Source of the DNA: Nymphaea colorata
Taxonomy: Eukaryota > Streptophyta > Magnoliopsida > Nymphaeales > Nymphaeaceae
Assembly: GCF_008831285.2 (NCBI RefSeq)
Contig: NC_045139.1
Span: forward strand, 30,973,706-31,037,705
DNA length: 64,000 nt
Direction of reading: 5' to 3'
Shown piece by piece: positions 24,851-38,700 of this stretch. Position numbers and translations under genes: made by a program. Numbering within the stretch: position 1 is the stretch's first letter; the number at the start of each line of letters is the position of its first letter. A model generated the notes under the pieces. That model worked only from the letters and a program-made list of their open reading frames with translations. It ran no database searches and was not told the DNA's origin.

Positions 24851-26200
24851 TATATTGACTTGAAATCCAGTTTCACAAATCCAATTCAAATCTTTTTTTT
24901 AAACTCACGTTCAAGTTCACTTTGAAACTAAATCAGAACTGACAGCATGTTAAAAAATAATATGAATTTAATCCAATCTATTTTTAATTGCAATATGGTC
25001 ATAAATCACTTGAATTTAATCCAATCTGCTTTCAAGATCACATTTGATCCAACTGTGAAAGTAAATAGAAACTGCATTACAATATATTAAGCACCATGGA
25101 TTGTGAATATAAGATATCTGTTTAAAGCTATATCCTATCAATCTCAATATGAATTCAATTGAATGTCTTTTCTTTGAGGTATGATCCAATGTATTAGTCA
25201 AATGTTGTTTTCATATCAAATTATTTAAAAGCAATCATGTTCAATATTACATCTAAATCAAATTTATTAAATTAGAGGCTATGAGGAAAAGTATTGGTGC
25301 TTGTTGCTGCAATCCGAACCAATTCAATAATTACTAAGACTATATATATATATATATAACGGAAGAGAGAGAGAGGAACTGAAATCCTCTGACTTCACCA
25401 AGTTGTGTGTGAGAGGCCGGCACATAAGTAGTTCATTCTACCACTCCAAAGATAGACTATTGCTTTCCTCTTATGCCAATCACTCTTAAAATTCACAAAT
25501 CTTGCTTAAGGACTTATTACGGTTTAGAAGATGTACTCACTGGGTCGTGACAATTATCATAGTATTTAAACTTCAAACCCATTTAAAGTGGATCACATTA
25601 CCGCCAAATGCGCTACAACCCTTTGAAAAACTTGATTTACACATTAGATTTTTGTGATTGTTTTTCAAAATCATACAACTATCCTCACGTTAAATGACTC
25701 GTACGGTGGTCGGCTTCATACATTTTCAAATTGAGAATAGCAACATCATGAACACCGTGCTTATAGGTGCCGTAACTCATTTACCTTTAAGCAAATGACA
25801 ATACTTGGATACAAATTTATATATTCTCCAGTGTCCGTTTAAGATGCTTTGAAACTTTATAAAACTGAAATGTTGACCGAGCCTTTTGACAAACATACTC
25901 TAAATATACCGGTAGAACCACCCCTAATTTAAATAAAAAAGTTTAAGCAGTTTACGGTCGGTAGTATGATGGTGTCATAGCAAATCATAATTGGTTCATG
26001 TCCTTTTTTAAATAAATGATATTGTAAGCACTCCAAATGAAAACTGATCAAGGTGCGATGTAATAAAAGGTTCCCGCGTGTTTTGCCGCTTTTAAAATAC
26101 CTCAACGCGAGCCCGATAACTTCCACTCACATAAGACAGGCACGAGTTAGAGACGGTTTTCTCTGCAACTGCCAATTGCTTCCTCGCTGGATCTGGTAAT

Positions 26201-26204
<4 letters not shown>

Positions 26205-26243
<39 letters not shown>
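26205..26243. repeat. (CT)n microsatellite upstream of HAP2
   Basis: An uninterrupted CT dinucleotide run of 39 bp lies about 400 bp before the HAP2 ATG, in the sense direction of the gene. Confidence 0.9.
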
Positions 26244-26246
<3 letters not shown>

Positions 26247-26598
26247 CTCTTGTGTATTCGGATCCTATGCTTGAAGGCGAATGACGTGTTATCTCTGAGG
26301 AGAGAAAGAGGAGAATGTACAAATGACTGTTTCCAGCGGCCTTCAATTTCGTTATGTCCAGAAGCAAATCCTTTCTCCGTCATCACGTTGCATAGGTTTA
26401 CATCCAGAATGATTCTTCCATGACTTTAAATTTCTTTGGAAACTGCATGCGAACTCGTGGTTCCATGCAGAATCGAGTCTCATGTCATCAGCATCCAAAA
26501 TTCTGATCGTTTGTTTCTGCAGTTCCGTTTAATCGTTTAGAACTGAAATCCTCTTCGTTGCGTTATTTTTTCATTTGATTTACACTTGTACCGAATTC

Positions 26599-26613
26599 AT
26601 GAAGCGTTTATGA
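26599..26613 (+). promoter_or_regulatory. Four-codon uORF in the HAP2 leader
   Basis: An ATG at 26599 opens a four-codon uORF. Its TGA overlaps the next ATG (26610) by the sequence ATGA. That second ATG is in frame with, and 33 bp upstream of, the signal-peptide ATG at 26643. Whether this stretch is transcribed is not known. Confidence 0.3.
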
Positions 26614-26642
26614 TTGCGGATTGCAAGGAGATTTTAGATGTG

Positions 26643-29193
26643 ATGGCGAAGATTCACTGTCGAGGATTCCTCTGCCTCCTTCTTCTCCTGGGCCTGTTGT
26701 TCTCGTTCCCTTCGCAGCTTACTGCCCTGCAGATTATCGCCAAATCCAAGATCGAGCGGTGTGACCAGTCATCGGCGAAGGATTTGCAGTGCAATGAAAA
26801 GCTCGTGATCGATGTGGCTGTCCCTAGCGATTCGGTTGGTGGCTAGTTCTTTTCAGCATTGGCGTTTTGATATTCTTTATTTTGTGCTTCTGTTATTTCA
26901 CAATATCAGTTCCGTGATAGTGTTGACTAATGGAGAGGTTTACCTGGTCTTCTTGCTCCAGAACCGCGTTCGGCGTTATTCTTCTTTATCTCCTTTAATT
27001 TCCGAAATATGTGAGCTAGAATTAGGGTTTTGTCTGGGACGATCGTCTCTTGGTTGTCTGAGCGGAGAATAAGGAAGTTCCGTTTCACACGAGACCCTTA
27101 CAACTATTCCGAACATTTCTTCACTCTTCCAATTATCGCATATACGCGCGACTTTCTCTCTCTCTCTCTGTTCTGTTCCCTCTTGGCTGTGAGTATGATT
27201 CATTTTCATGATTTCGAAGTCAAGGGGAACCTGGTTTGGATTGTAAAATAAAAACATTTGAATATTTCAACTGCGAGAAGGCCAATTGCTGACGAGGATC
27301 TGAGGGACTAAAGGTCTGGTGTACAGAGTCGACAACTGACGCAGCTGTAACTATTTTTGCAAGATACGCAAATACGATAGAGTAAATACAAGTGAGTCTT
27401 AGCTTTTCTAATAATAAATTCACCTTTCTGGTAGTTAGTTGGTTGTGGGATCGGCTTATCAAGTCTTGTTTTTTGAATTTGTCATGCTACTGGTGGGTTC
27501 TTTTTTCTTGAATGGCACAATATCTATGTTAGTTCATGGTCTTACCAAGTGTAATACATGTGGAAGATTGACAATCTGCTTGGACAGACTGGTCGAGAGG
27601 CTTCTATTATGGCAGAACTTGTGGAGACTGAAAACACTTCAAATGGGAAGGTTCAAACTATCAAGGAATCACCCGTAATCACAATTAAAAAATCTGCAGT
27701 ATATGCTGTTTACGAGATATCATATATACGGGTAAGAGTAAATAATTGATTTTTCTGGAGTTGTCTTTTTGCACCATACTTGCAAACTAGGTTAGCATGA
27801 AATTTGAATGAATATTGGATTCATGGTTTGTTGACAAATGAAAATATTATTTTTCATTGGGAAGCAAAGTTACTTTTGGCTTGTCAAGGTTGTAGTCAAA
27901 CATCAAAGGGCACACTGTTTTGATATCATTCCCACATTCTGACTACTGACAACAGTCCTGAACCAAGACCAGGCCTTTTGTCAAACGCAGCAGAGTTTGG
28001 AAATACCAGTTCCTTCTGCAGATACTCCAAGCGAGCGCTTAGGACACTCCCACTAACATCTGTTACAAAAAAAGTTCCAACCCACTTGATTTCTATCTGA
28101 GAGGCTGCAAAAGAAATACAAACAGACTTCCCTTCTTCCAGACTATTCTCACCCCTGACCCAGACTTCAATCTCATTTATAGTTGTCTCCACCAACCTCA
28201 GCTTAAAAAGTTTTCAGTACAAGGTTCCCACATTAAACTTTGACAATTCTTATTGAAGTGAGAGTAGATTAAAAGTTTGCTGCTTCTTTATCATGTACCT
28301 TCAGCAGCCACTCTGTCCAAAGCCAAACCATTCTCCAAATTTTGTTTGATCGATTCATCTAGATTGCACAGATCAAGGAACTGGTATTGTTGCATGGGAT
28401 TGATGATGGTCCTCTATTAGGGCCCACTATGACATGAATAAGATTAAGGCTGCAAAGTGGGTGTAAGAAGCTTTAAACTTTAAAGTGCAACCTGGATCAT
28501 CTATATCGTCATCAGATCATCATAAGTCATGGCCTTGTTTCAAACTTGAGTGTGCCTTATTTTTCCATCACGGTTCTGGTGTTGTCATCCTTCTCAAAGA
28601 GAAAATGTGGGGTACAGCTTGGAATGTGCTTTTATGTTTTCTCCTGCTTGCTCTATTGGTAGATATGTCTGACCTTTAAGGCCACAGGATAGCAGCATAT
28701 CAATTTAATGTGAAAATGATGTGCCTAGTGATTTGAGGATTGCCACAAACTGCCAAATCTTTTCTTCTTTTCCTAAATTCTAACAAGTCTACCAGGAAAT
28801 GCTTCATCTGTCTCTATTGCTTGTTTTCTATACCAGCATCATTATCCAACATTACCTTAATGAAGACTGTATGTTTGTTCAAAACGTGTCTATTTGTTTT
28901 TGAGCAATTAGGTTTATGGCGTAAAAAATCTGTACAAATTTCAGGATGTTGCTTACAGACCTGAGGAACTCTATGTCCATACTCGAAAATGTGAACCTGA
29001 AGCTGGTCCAAATGTTGTTGGAGGTTGTTCAAGGCAAGTTATTTTGTTTTGGATGTGATGATTTGTCTGCTGGATGCTGCAGTCATTTGTTGGATATTTT
29101 GGAATCTCCATCTTATTTTGCAAATTGGAAAACATTTAATGTGTCTAAGACTTCAGCAAGGAGGTTCAAGAACACCAGTCAAATCTTGACTCA

Positions 29194-29234
<41 letters not shown>

Positions 29235-32200
29235 AGCATAAACATACACACAAAATGGACAGACATACCTAAAGGTTGAGACTTGAGACATTTAATTGTT
29301 TTATTGGCAATTAACCTTCAGGATGGTTCTGCTAAATTCACCAAAAATGTGCTTGTGTGACAAGAATAGAGTGGGGGCCAGAAGAGTGCACTTAATAGTT
29401 TGAAGATGTTAGATGGGTCAAATAGTTGGATATACAAGAGAATAGTTGGTTTCTTAGGTACCTCTGATGGCTCCTATGCAAGATAGTGGAGCTTTATACG
29501 TGCAGATGGCATGAGAGTGGATTCTTTGTCAAGTTGTAGAGAAAAAACCAATAAGAATTATCTTTTAAAATTATAAAGCAATTAGGTATAGATGAGTGGA
29601 TGACTAACACATTGGAACGACTTCTATGAATATAAATGGAAGCAGCCTATCTAAGGCTTACTATGCTTTCTCTATCTCCGCTCTTAAATTGCAAAAAGAC
29701 ATCTGAACCATGATTTCAGATAAGAGTAAAGTGATAGGTAATTTTTTTTCTCTCTCATTCACTTATCATTCTTGCTGTAAATGACAAAAACAAACTAGAA
29801 TAGGCCTTCTTAGGTCATATAGGTATTTCTTTGATTTGTAGTGTGTAATGCCAAAAGTTTGTCTTTCAATTGTTGATACTAGATACTGGATATTAGTAGA
29901 GCCTTCTAGCAAAATGACTTAAAAGAGCAGGACTATGTTGAATTTGACTTTCCTCATGCATGGCATGCACAATGCATGGTTGGGTTATGCTTAGGTAAGT
30001 GAGAGCTCCAACCAAATAGTAGGTTTTTTAAGAGGCGCACGATCGTCAATCTTCATCTTTAGTTCAACAATTTAAGGAGTTTCATCTTCTTTATCTAGAA
30101 AATGAAAACTAATAATGATATCTGAGGTGAATTCATTTTGGGATAGGAGATACCCTCTATCATAATCAACAGCCTTTATACCAAAATACGTGAAGCATCC
30201 CAAATCAGTCATTTCAAATCTATTTTTAAGGAAAACTTAATTGCTTTAACTCCCTTCTTGTCACTTCCTGTGATCATCATAACATCAATTTATAATGTTA
30301 ATGTAATGATCCCTGCATCTGTATTCTTCTCACAGAAAATTATGTCAGAGACTCAGAATAGTATGATCTAAATACCAATATCCTTATACTAATAAATTGA
30401 TCAAACCATTTGTTTGATGCCTATTTGAGCCCATAAGGAGCTTTTTCAAATAGAGCAACTTCCCAAGATGAACCAAGATGAACCTTCATACGCAAAGAGA
30501 CCTCTATATCGACTTAATCCTTTTCAATTTCATTCAAGAAAGTGCTCTTGATATCTATCTGATAAATGTTCGATTTTCCTGTGGAGGTCATAGCAACAAG
30601 GCTCTTAACAGTGGTCATTATAGCAAAAGGAGTAAATTTTTCTTAATAGTCTATGCCATATTCATGAAATTACCTTTGACGACTAGGCTTGTTTTATATC
30701 TTTCTAAGGTTCCATGAACTTTTGATTTTGTAAACCATCAACATCTTATTCTTTTATTTCCTTTAGTAAATCTTGAACATTTAATGTTTTGGATTTTTCT
30801 AGAGCTTCTATTCTGCATTTATAACTTCTACCCGATGAGAACTACGCTTAGCTTCTTTGTAGGTAGATGGCTCTCTTTTGGCATGTATAGTCAAAAGACA
30901 TTATCTATATCTAGGAAAAAGGTATTCATAGGAAACAAACCTATTGGGCCTTGAAAATTCTTTGAGACCTTCTAAGAATTGACTTGTTTGCTTCTAGAGT
31001 AGAATTTAAAAGTTGTTGTATCATAAAATCTTTGATTGTTTTCTCTTCCTCGATCAGTGTAAATTCTAAGTTCTCCAAATTTCTTAATTGTTGACATTGA
31101 CATCATCATTATCTCTGACCTCAGGCTCATCATTGATGTGAGGTTCATCATTGTCATCGATTTCATCAGTCAAACCATTTCTATCAAATATTTCCTTATT
31201 AGTTAGTAGTATTCAATAAATCAAATAGAAAATCATAAATTTATATCAAGTCCTTCCAAACCTTTTTACATTTCTTAACAAGTATGGAGTTTATCATTTT
31301 TGATGTCATAACATCCAAACCCCATTTAATTTTTGGCATATCCTAAAAAGGCACATTGAATGGTTTTCAAAGATAATTTATCATTTTTGTTTGTTAACAC
31401 AAAACTTTTGCTTCTAGATATTCTCATCTTTTACAATTGGGTTCGGTCTCTTCAGCCCTAATGAAGGTATTATGTTGGAAAATTTACAAAAGTTTCCTCT
31501 CTAGGTTTCCTCTTTAAGGGTACACTTCCTTGGCTGAATATACTAATTACCATATCCCACTGGGGTTGTCTTGCACATTTTCTATACTCATACTTGGCTT
31601 AGCATCCAGCCTTGACCTGACTGCAAGGACATTAACGTATTATTTACAACTGTAAGAGCCCAAATGTGGAAAACAAGAGATAGAAATATTCAATTTTTAT
31701 CTGTTCGTGAATTGGTAATATCTATTTTTTTGTTGATTTTAATGAGCAGAATGTTTAATGGTAAATCCTGTGTCACACAGACTCACCAAAATAGCAGAAG
31801 CACCTGAGTCGACATGACTCTGGTGCAGGTGCACCTCCGACATGACACCGGGTGTGGTCAATGCAAATCTGGTGCGGTCAAACCTCATTGAGGTCCATTT
31901 TGTCAATTTTTATTTTTTTTAATAAATGATGTTTCTGTTTTTTCTGTTTTGCTGCATTTGATTTTGATATACTGTTTTTAGTATTTCACTGCATTTGATA
32001 TACTGTTTTTAGTATTTCACTGCATACTTTTGCAGTTTAATACTTGATATTATATACTTCTCAAAACTTTATATATTGCATATACCATATGTTTTTCAGT
32101 TTTTTTCTGTTTTGCTGCATCTGATATACTTTTTTTAGTATTTTACTGATACTTTTGCAGTTTAATATTAGATTTTATATGCTGCTCATAATGTTACATA

Positions 32201-32309
32201 TTGGATATACCATTTGGTCATATATGTTGTCGCTTTTTATAATTTTTCTTAATCCAAGAACAAGTTTTCTTATATGTATTAATTGCATAAATTTTGTTAA
32301 TCAATTCTG

Positions 32310-32347
<38 letters not shown>

Positions 32348-35300
32348 ATACATATATGCTGCTTATAAGTTTTATACATGTACCAGTTTTCTTAATCAGT
32401 CTCATATGTAATATATGCTGGATATTTATCTAGTTATAAATTTATAATACCTACTTATGTTATGAGTAAGATTGTAAAACCTGAAATCGGACACCAGAGT
32501 ACGTATATTACATGGAAGAAATAGAATTCTATACATTTTGGAATCTAGGATGTGACTTTGTATTATAGATGTACACACACCCGCACCCATGTTTTTCTGA
32601 AATTTGCCACACCAGCACCCGCACCCGCACCCTCACCCTCACCCCACACCATGTGACATAGGGCAATCTTGTGGAGATAGTTTCTTATGGCTTGGATGCT
32701 ATTTTAATGTATTATGCATGATACCTGCTTAGTATTCTATATATTTACATCGGCTACTTGTATGTTCCGCCTGTTTTTAGCTACCACTTGCAATCTTATT
32801 GTGGAGTTGTGCAAAATAACAGCTTTTTTTGTACTTGTAGTTTCCTTAAGTATCAGGACATAGTATTTATAGTATTTAATGCTTGTATGACTTCTATTGA
32901 TCTTGCTAATGCTTTGTTCATTCATGTTTTTCCTGTGTTTGTCCAGTACATCAGTTAAACACATTTCTTGTTTGACTGGCAAATGAATATTTAGAAGTTT
33001 ATGCATTCTCTGTACATGCAGAGTTCATGAAATTTATCATGATTTTTTTTCTTCTACTAACTTTCTTTTAGCCTAAAATGTTTTTTAGGTTGCGTGATGA
33101 AAATGGACACGTCATTGAGCAAACTGAGGTTTGTTAAGCTGTTCTTGCCTTTTCATTTCCATTGTTTTTAACACTGCTCTGAGTAAGTCCCTTTTTTACA
33201 ATATCCTATTTGGAACTTTCTACAATGTTAACTTGGCTATGCGGGTGTATCCTAGAACACATTTATCTGCACCCCACCGCACTGTTGTTTGTGAGGCCGT
33301 GTCCTTGCAATTGTGATCTCTTCCTGGTGACCGCCTAAATGAGTTTTCTGTGCCTGATTTAGGATGTCCATTAACTGTTATAGAAAGAAATGGATGATTT
33401 TGGTTGGTTTCTTCCATTGTTTGCAACATGGAATTTTTTGAATGACCACATGAGTTGATGTGAGTACAACTGCCGTAAAAACCTATTAATCTATTTACAT
33501 ACTGATAGTTCAATATAATACGTATTTGTGGATGTAAAGAAACACATGCATGCATTCACATGTATAACTTTGCAGAGAACTGATTATGTCATCATGAAAG
33601 AGATTATTCTTAAATGCAGCATTTAGCATGCATGCACATGAAGTACAATGTGGCCCATGAATAAATTATGTCCATCATGAACTTAAAGTTGCTCAATTTG
33701 AGTTTCGAGCCTTCTTTGAGCCGGGGCCCGGAATTAAGGTGCCATCTGGATTATTATATAGTTCTCCTGAACTTGGCATGCTGCCTCCTTAATTAAGTGC
33801 ATTTCTGAGCTTCGTGTTTCTTTGTCTATGAATAGCCAGTTTGCTGCTCTTGTGGACCAAATGCACGGGTACCTCACAAATGTGGAAGCCCCTGTAAGCC
33901 TGTTTACTTTAAGAAGCCTGTTTTTGCCAGTTATCATCAAGACATATCACATGCTAATTCCGTTATCTTGCTTTGGTAGTTGCTGCAATTATTAAAGGAA
34001 AAGCAAATACTGCCCATTGTCTCAGATTTCCAGGAGATTGGTATGCAGTTTAGCCTTATGTTTCTTAATGTCATCCATCAAGCTGAGAATTGTTTAGGAG
34101 TTTTAGTTTCAATATTTGATTAAAAAAACTTTTAAAACATACAATGTAAGTAAAGTCAAGCATGTGCCATCATATATTTGGACTTGTAAAGGACTGACAT
34201 AGTAATACTGTTGGAATTGCTATATGTGCTAATTTGACATGTTTTAACTTTTCTACAGGTTTCATATTTTTGGTGTAGGAAAATGGTCACTAGACTTCAG
34301 TATCCATGTTGAAGTGAAGACGCAGTCTAGGAAATCGGTAAGTTAGGCAATCAGGCTGTGTCTCATAGTTTAGCATGCAGGGATATGTTTGTCTTATCTT
34401 GCATATTTTTTGAAAATCTAGAAGACCATTTGTGGTGTAAAATATGCAGTAATAGCTTATATTAGTATTATTCTTCAGAATCACTGAGACAATGCACTCA
34501 ATCTTTATTTTGCCAAACGGAGTTTTTTTTCCTGGGGTTTGAAAAGGTCATTTAGGAAAATCACTTTATGCAGTTGAAATAATATGACTGCCACGAACAT
34601 CCCAAGCTGCTTGTGAAGAAAGCATAAGAGATGGGCCAAAACAAGTGAGGCATTGCTAGGTACCACTAGTACCAGACCAAGTCTAGCATTTGCAAGACTA
34701 TCTTAGTTTTGTCTTTTCTCTTCTTACTTATGGGCAAGTCAATGGTAGCTCCGTCCAGCTAAATCAAGAAAGGAGATGCACAAGTCATGCTTCATTCCAA
34801 GTGGTATCAATGATGTCAAACATCCAGATGAATATGTTATCAGATCAATCACAAGAAATGGAATTCCCAGTAGTTTTCTAATTCCTGCCAGATGAAAACA
34901 TACTTAGCATGCTATTCCTTTTCTTCATTTTTGTTGTGAAAAATATCCTTTTTAAGAGAATCCCAAGTTACCCATTACTTCATAGTAATATAGTTACCCT
35001 TGTGTAATTTGTATCCATTTTGTGTGGGATACTATTCAGGACTGGTGGAACAAGCTTAGCATTTCCATGGTAAACAGATATTTGGTACTAATGTTTTGAG
35101 AAGGAAATTAATAAAATATTTAAATATCAATGTTTTTTTGCTGGTGTTCTGAAAACATCATTCTGGTCCTCTTGAATTGTTACATTATCGAAGTTTTAAG
35201 GCAGTAAAACGAAGATTTCCTTTCTAGATTGTCTTGATTTAATTTATTATGAATATCTTTTGTTTGTGTCAGGAAGTGGTTCTTGGTCCTGAAAAGAAAA

Positions 35301-35695
35301 TGGTGGTATCAAGTGACAACCTCTTGAGAGCAAACCTTGTTGGTGATTATGTTGGTTACACTAGTATACCATCATTTGAGAATTTTTATCTTGTAACTCC
35401 AAGGGAGGTATGCCCATGTAATCCAACAACGAAGTGAACTTTTTGTTTCTTGGTTGCTTTATTTTGCTTTTTTATATTTAAAATGGCGACGACTATTTAG
35501 GGCCTGTTTGATTGCTAATACTTAATTTCTTTTCTGGTTTGGTTGTTTGGTTTCTAATCCATAAATATCTATTATTTTCCTGAATGATATGGTACCCTTC
35601 GAAGCTCAGGGTACCTAATGGGTCTGCTAAGGGTTTCATGTAATCAATTTTAAATTGGCATTAGGATGTGTATGTGTGCGTGAGAATCAGACAAC

Positions 35696-35742
<47 letters not shown>

Positions 35743-38700
35743 ATTTATTTCTGGTGCGGAGCAAAAGTTATGGATTTTCAGTTGGATCTTCCAGGTCCAA
35801 CAGAAGATTCATTTTGACTGTATTACGGCACAACTCCTTGAAATTTCTTGTCTGCTGAGAAGCTTACTTGGTTCCCTTTCTTTTTCAGTTCTGTTTGGTT
35901 TTGCTTTCCTTGTTTTATGTCCAAACACCAGAAGCACATTCAAGTTTCTATTTCTTTTCCAGTTTTCCATGTCTCTTGTTTATCTGGTTTTACATCCAAA
36001 CACCAGAAAGATGTCCAAGTTCTATTGTTTCAACTTTCAACGTCCAAAATATTCACATTCCAGTCTAACCAGATAGGGCCGCTAAATATTTATAAGGAGC
36101 AGCAATGGCATGCTTCTAATCTGCTTAGTTCTGTCAGCAGGTTGGATCAGGTGTTTATCAAGGTCAGTCCTCACCTATGTTCTCGTCAAATTCAGGTAGT
36201 TATCTGGTAATGAAGGGCATCCAATTCATCCAACAACTCGACGAGTTAATGTAGATTTGGACAGTGCCTCAAATAGAAAAAACAAAAAATTGTTTAGCAA
36301 GGGTCTAAGTTAAACAGGTTTTATCATTTGACTCTCCAATTCAACAGAATTCTACACTTCTTTAGGGATCTATAATTTAGTCATCTCTTATCATTCATGT
36401 CCTGTCCAGTGTCCTCCCATTGGAAAAGAAGCTTGAATGTGGTATTATATGGCAGTTCTCAGAAGTTGCACACACATGCATATACATGTCTTCAGAGTAT
36501 GTTCCTACTTCCTATTTTATCTGCCATTTTCAATGAAAGGTATACACAAAATGTGAGTAAAGCCGGCAAAGGTACATAAAATTGAGCTTCATTAGCTCAA
36601 ACATGCAAAATATTTAAAACACATCAATGCGAAGCTTAAACGCAAGGGCTTTGTTGTTGGGCAAAGAAGAATCATGACATAAAATGTGATGAAAGTCCCG
36701 TATCTGTACACAATAGAATGGGGGCAGATCTCTCTTGATGTAGCTGTTGTCTAATTCCAATAGCTAGTTCAAGCAACAAGTGTCACTGAAATGTACTTGT
36801 CTCTAGTCAAAACAACAAAACACAAAATAAGGAATGAAATTCTACAATTATAAATTTTGAAAAATAACATAATTTCACAGTTGCAATGCATTAACAGATC
36901 AACATCATTCCAAGCTTTTTTTTTTTTTCAAAAAAGTTGCATGATATGGAGTCTTTTATTATGGATTTCTAGCTTATCATCTTCTCTTTTACGATGTGAC
37001 TTGTGTTGATAGATTTTTCTTATGTTCTCTTTAGGGGAATTCTGTCCAGCTAGACACTCTTGGAGGGAACTACTCAATGTGGATGCTCTTGGAGAGGGTA
37101 CGTTTTACTTTGGATGGCACAGAATGCAACAAAATTGGAGTAAGCTATGAAGCATTCAACAGGCAACCTGACTTTTGCCGTTCACCATTTTGGAGTTGTC
37201 TGCATAATCAGCTATGGAACTTCTGGGAGGTAGGTTTCTTCTCTCTAGGGAGCCCTACCATTATATACTATTGAAGTATATTATGTACATTGTCAATTCT
37301 TTCTTTCTGCTTGCACATTGCAAGACTTTTCTTGTCTAATATATTATCAATTTCTTTGACATATTCCACAAAATCTAGTGAAGTTTACAATAAGTTGTTC
37401 AAACTTTAATGCACTTACAAAGAACTAACTAACCCTTAAAATTACAAAAAACTGTCTAGATATTCATAAAATAATTCACAAACACACACTTCGTGAATCA
37501 AGAACATTAAAATGTAACTAAAAGACGATTTTATCCTAATGAAAAGAAAACACTTTTAAGTAAAGAGTTTTCCATAAGCCACATTTTTTGGCTGCTCTAC
37601 TCATGATTCACTTTTCTTTTTGTGAAATTGTGGAGTGATCAACTTAAAAAATGTAGTTGTGATTTTTTTTTTTTTGCAGAAGTCACCTTTTTTAGGGTAA
37701 AGTTAGTCTTGTAAAGCATATTTAAACATTTTTTTATTCATGAAGAATTCGTTTGTGAATTACTTTATAACTAAAGCAGTTATTTGTAATTTTTCAAACA
37801 TTAGTTATATGTATTTGTGAATATGTCAAAAGTGGTTATTTGTAAATTTCTCTAATGTAAGGACTGGAAATTTAAAACGACCAGCTGTATGATATTGGCT
37901 GGTGCCTTAAGCAAATGGAACCTTGACTGCACATGGTCGGAATATTATGCTCATAGAATTTCCTCACGCTCGGCGTACTCTGTATAGTGTATACTCCTCA
38001 CCAGCTTGCACACACGCTCTTCTTCTCATGCTGTTTTCCTGTTGGTGTTGCCTATTAAAAGTATTTACCACTTGAATAAACATATACTTTAAATTATATC
38101 TGCACGTACCCATTGGACATTGAAGGACGAAAAAGTTGCTAGAAGATTTTTCCTCATACCCCTGTTTATCTCATGCTACCTTTACCCAGCATTGGATGTC
38201 CTCTTCTTTTTTTCACCTAAAAACTTTATGCACTTCTCTGTGTGATATAACACTTACAGGTTATTTTTGTTAACTAAATTTATAATATTCAAATAGTCTG
38301 ATTCCAGTCGAATAAAAAGGGGACAGCCACCACAATTTATGGTGGAGAAAAGATTTGAAAGAATCAACCAGCATCCGGTAAATCATTCTATAGACCATTC
38401 AATGTTCGTTTCAAATTATTTTATCCGGTTGGGACAAGGCTTGATTTCGCTTCTTATTGCATTTGAGCAGAGTGCAGGATCACACACCTTTTCTATTGGA
38501 ATAACTGAAGTTCTTAGCACAAACCTTCTGATAGAACTTAATGCTGATGATGTCCACTATGTCGTTCATCGGTAATGATAGATTATGTAGGACTTTCCCT
38601 CTCTTTTTCTTTTTTGAATGAAACATGTGACCATCACTTCTTAGTTCCTAATGTCTGCCAAATGATTGTATATGTTGCATATCCCTTATTTACATGATTT

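Larger units (their letters stand above)
24202..26642. promoter_or_regulatory. Divergent intergenic region ALG7 / HAP2 (shared upstream region)
   Basis: The 2.4 kb between the two start codons must hold both promoters. Next to ALG7, 24195-24280 is rich in CT on the plus strand, hence GA in the ALG7 sense. 24,295 opens with a gggatgtcaacggatccg phrase like the end of the MITE at 3777-4154. A decayed AT-rich repeat follows. Near HAP2, a (CT)n tract at 26205-26243 probably lies in or near its 5' leader. I see no reliable TATA box and cannot identify gamete-specific elements. Confidence 0.45.

Noticed and set aside
24202..26642. ALG7-HAP2 as a compact bidirectional promoter
   Set aside because: The start codons are 2.4 kb apart with repeat-rich sequence between, too far to call a shared core promoter.
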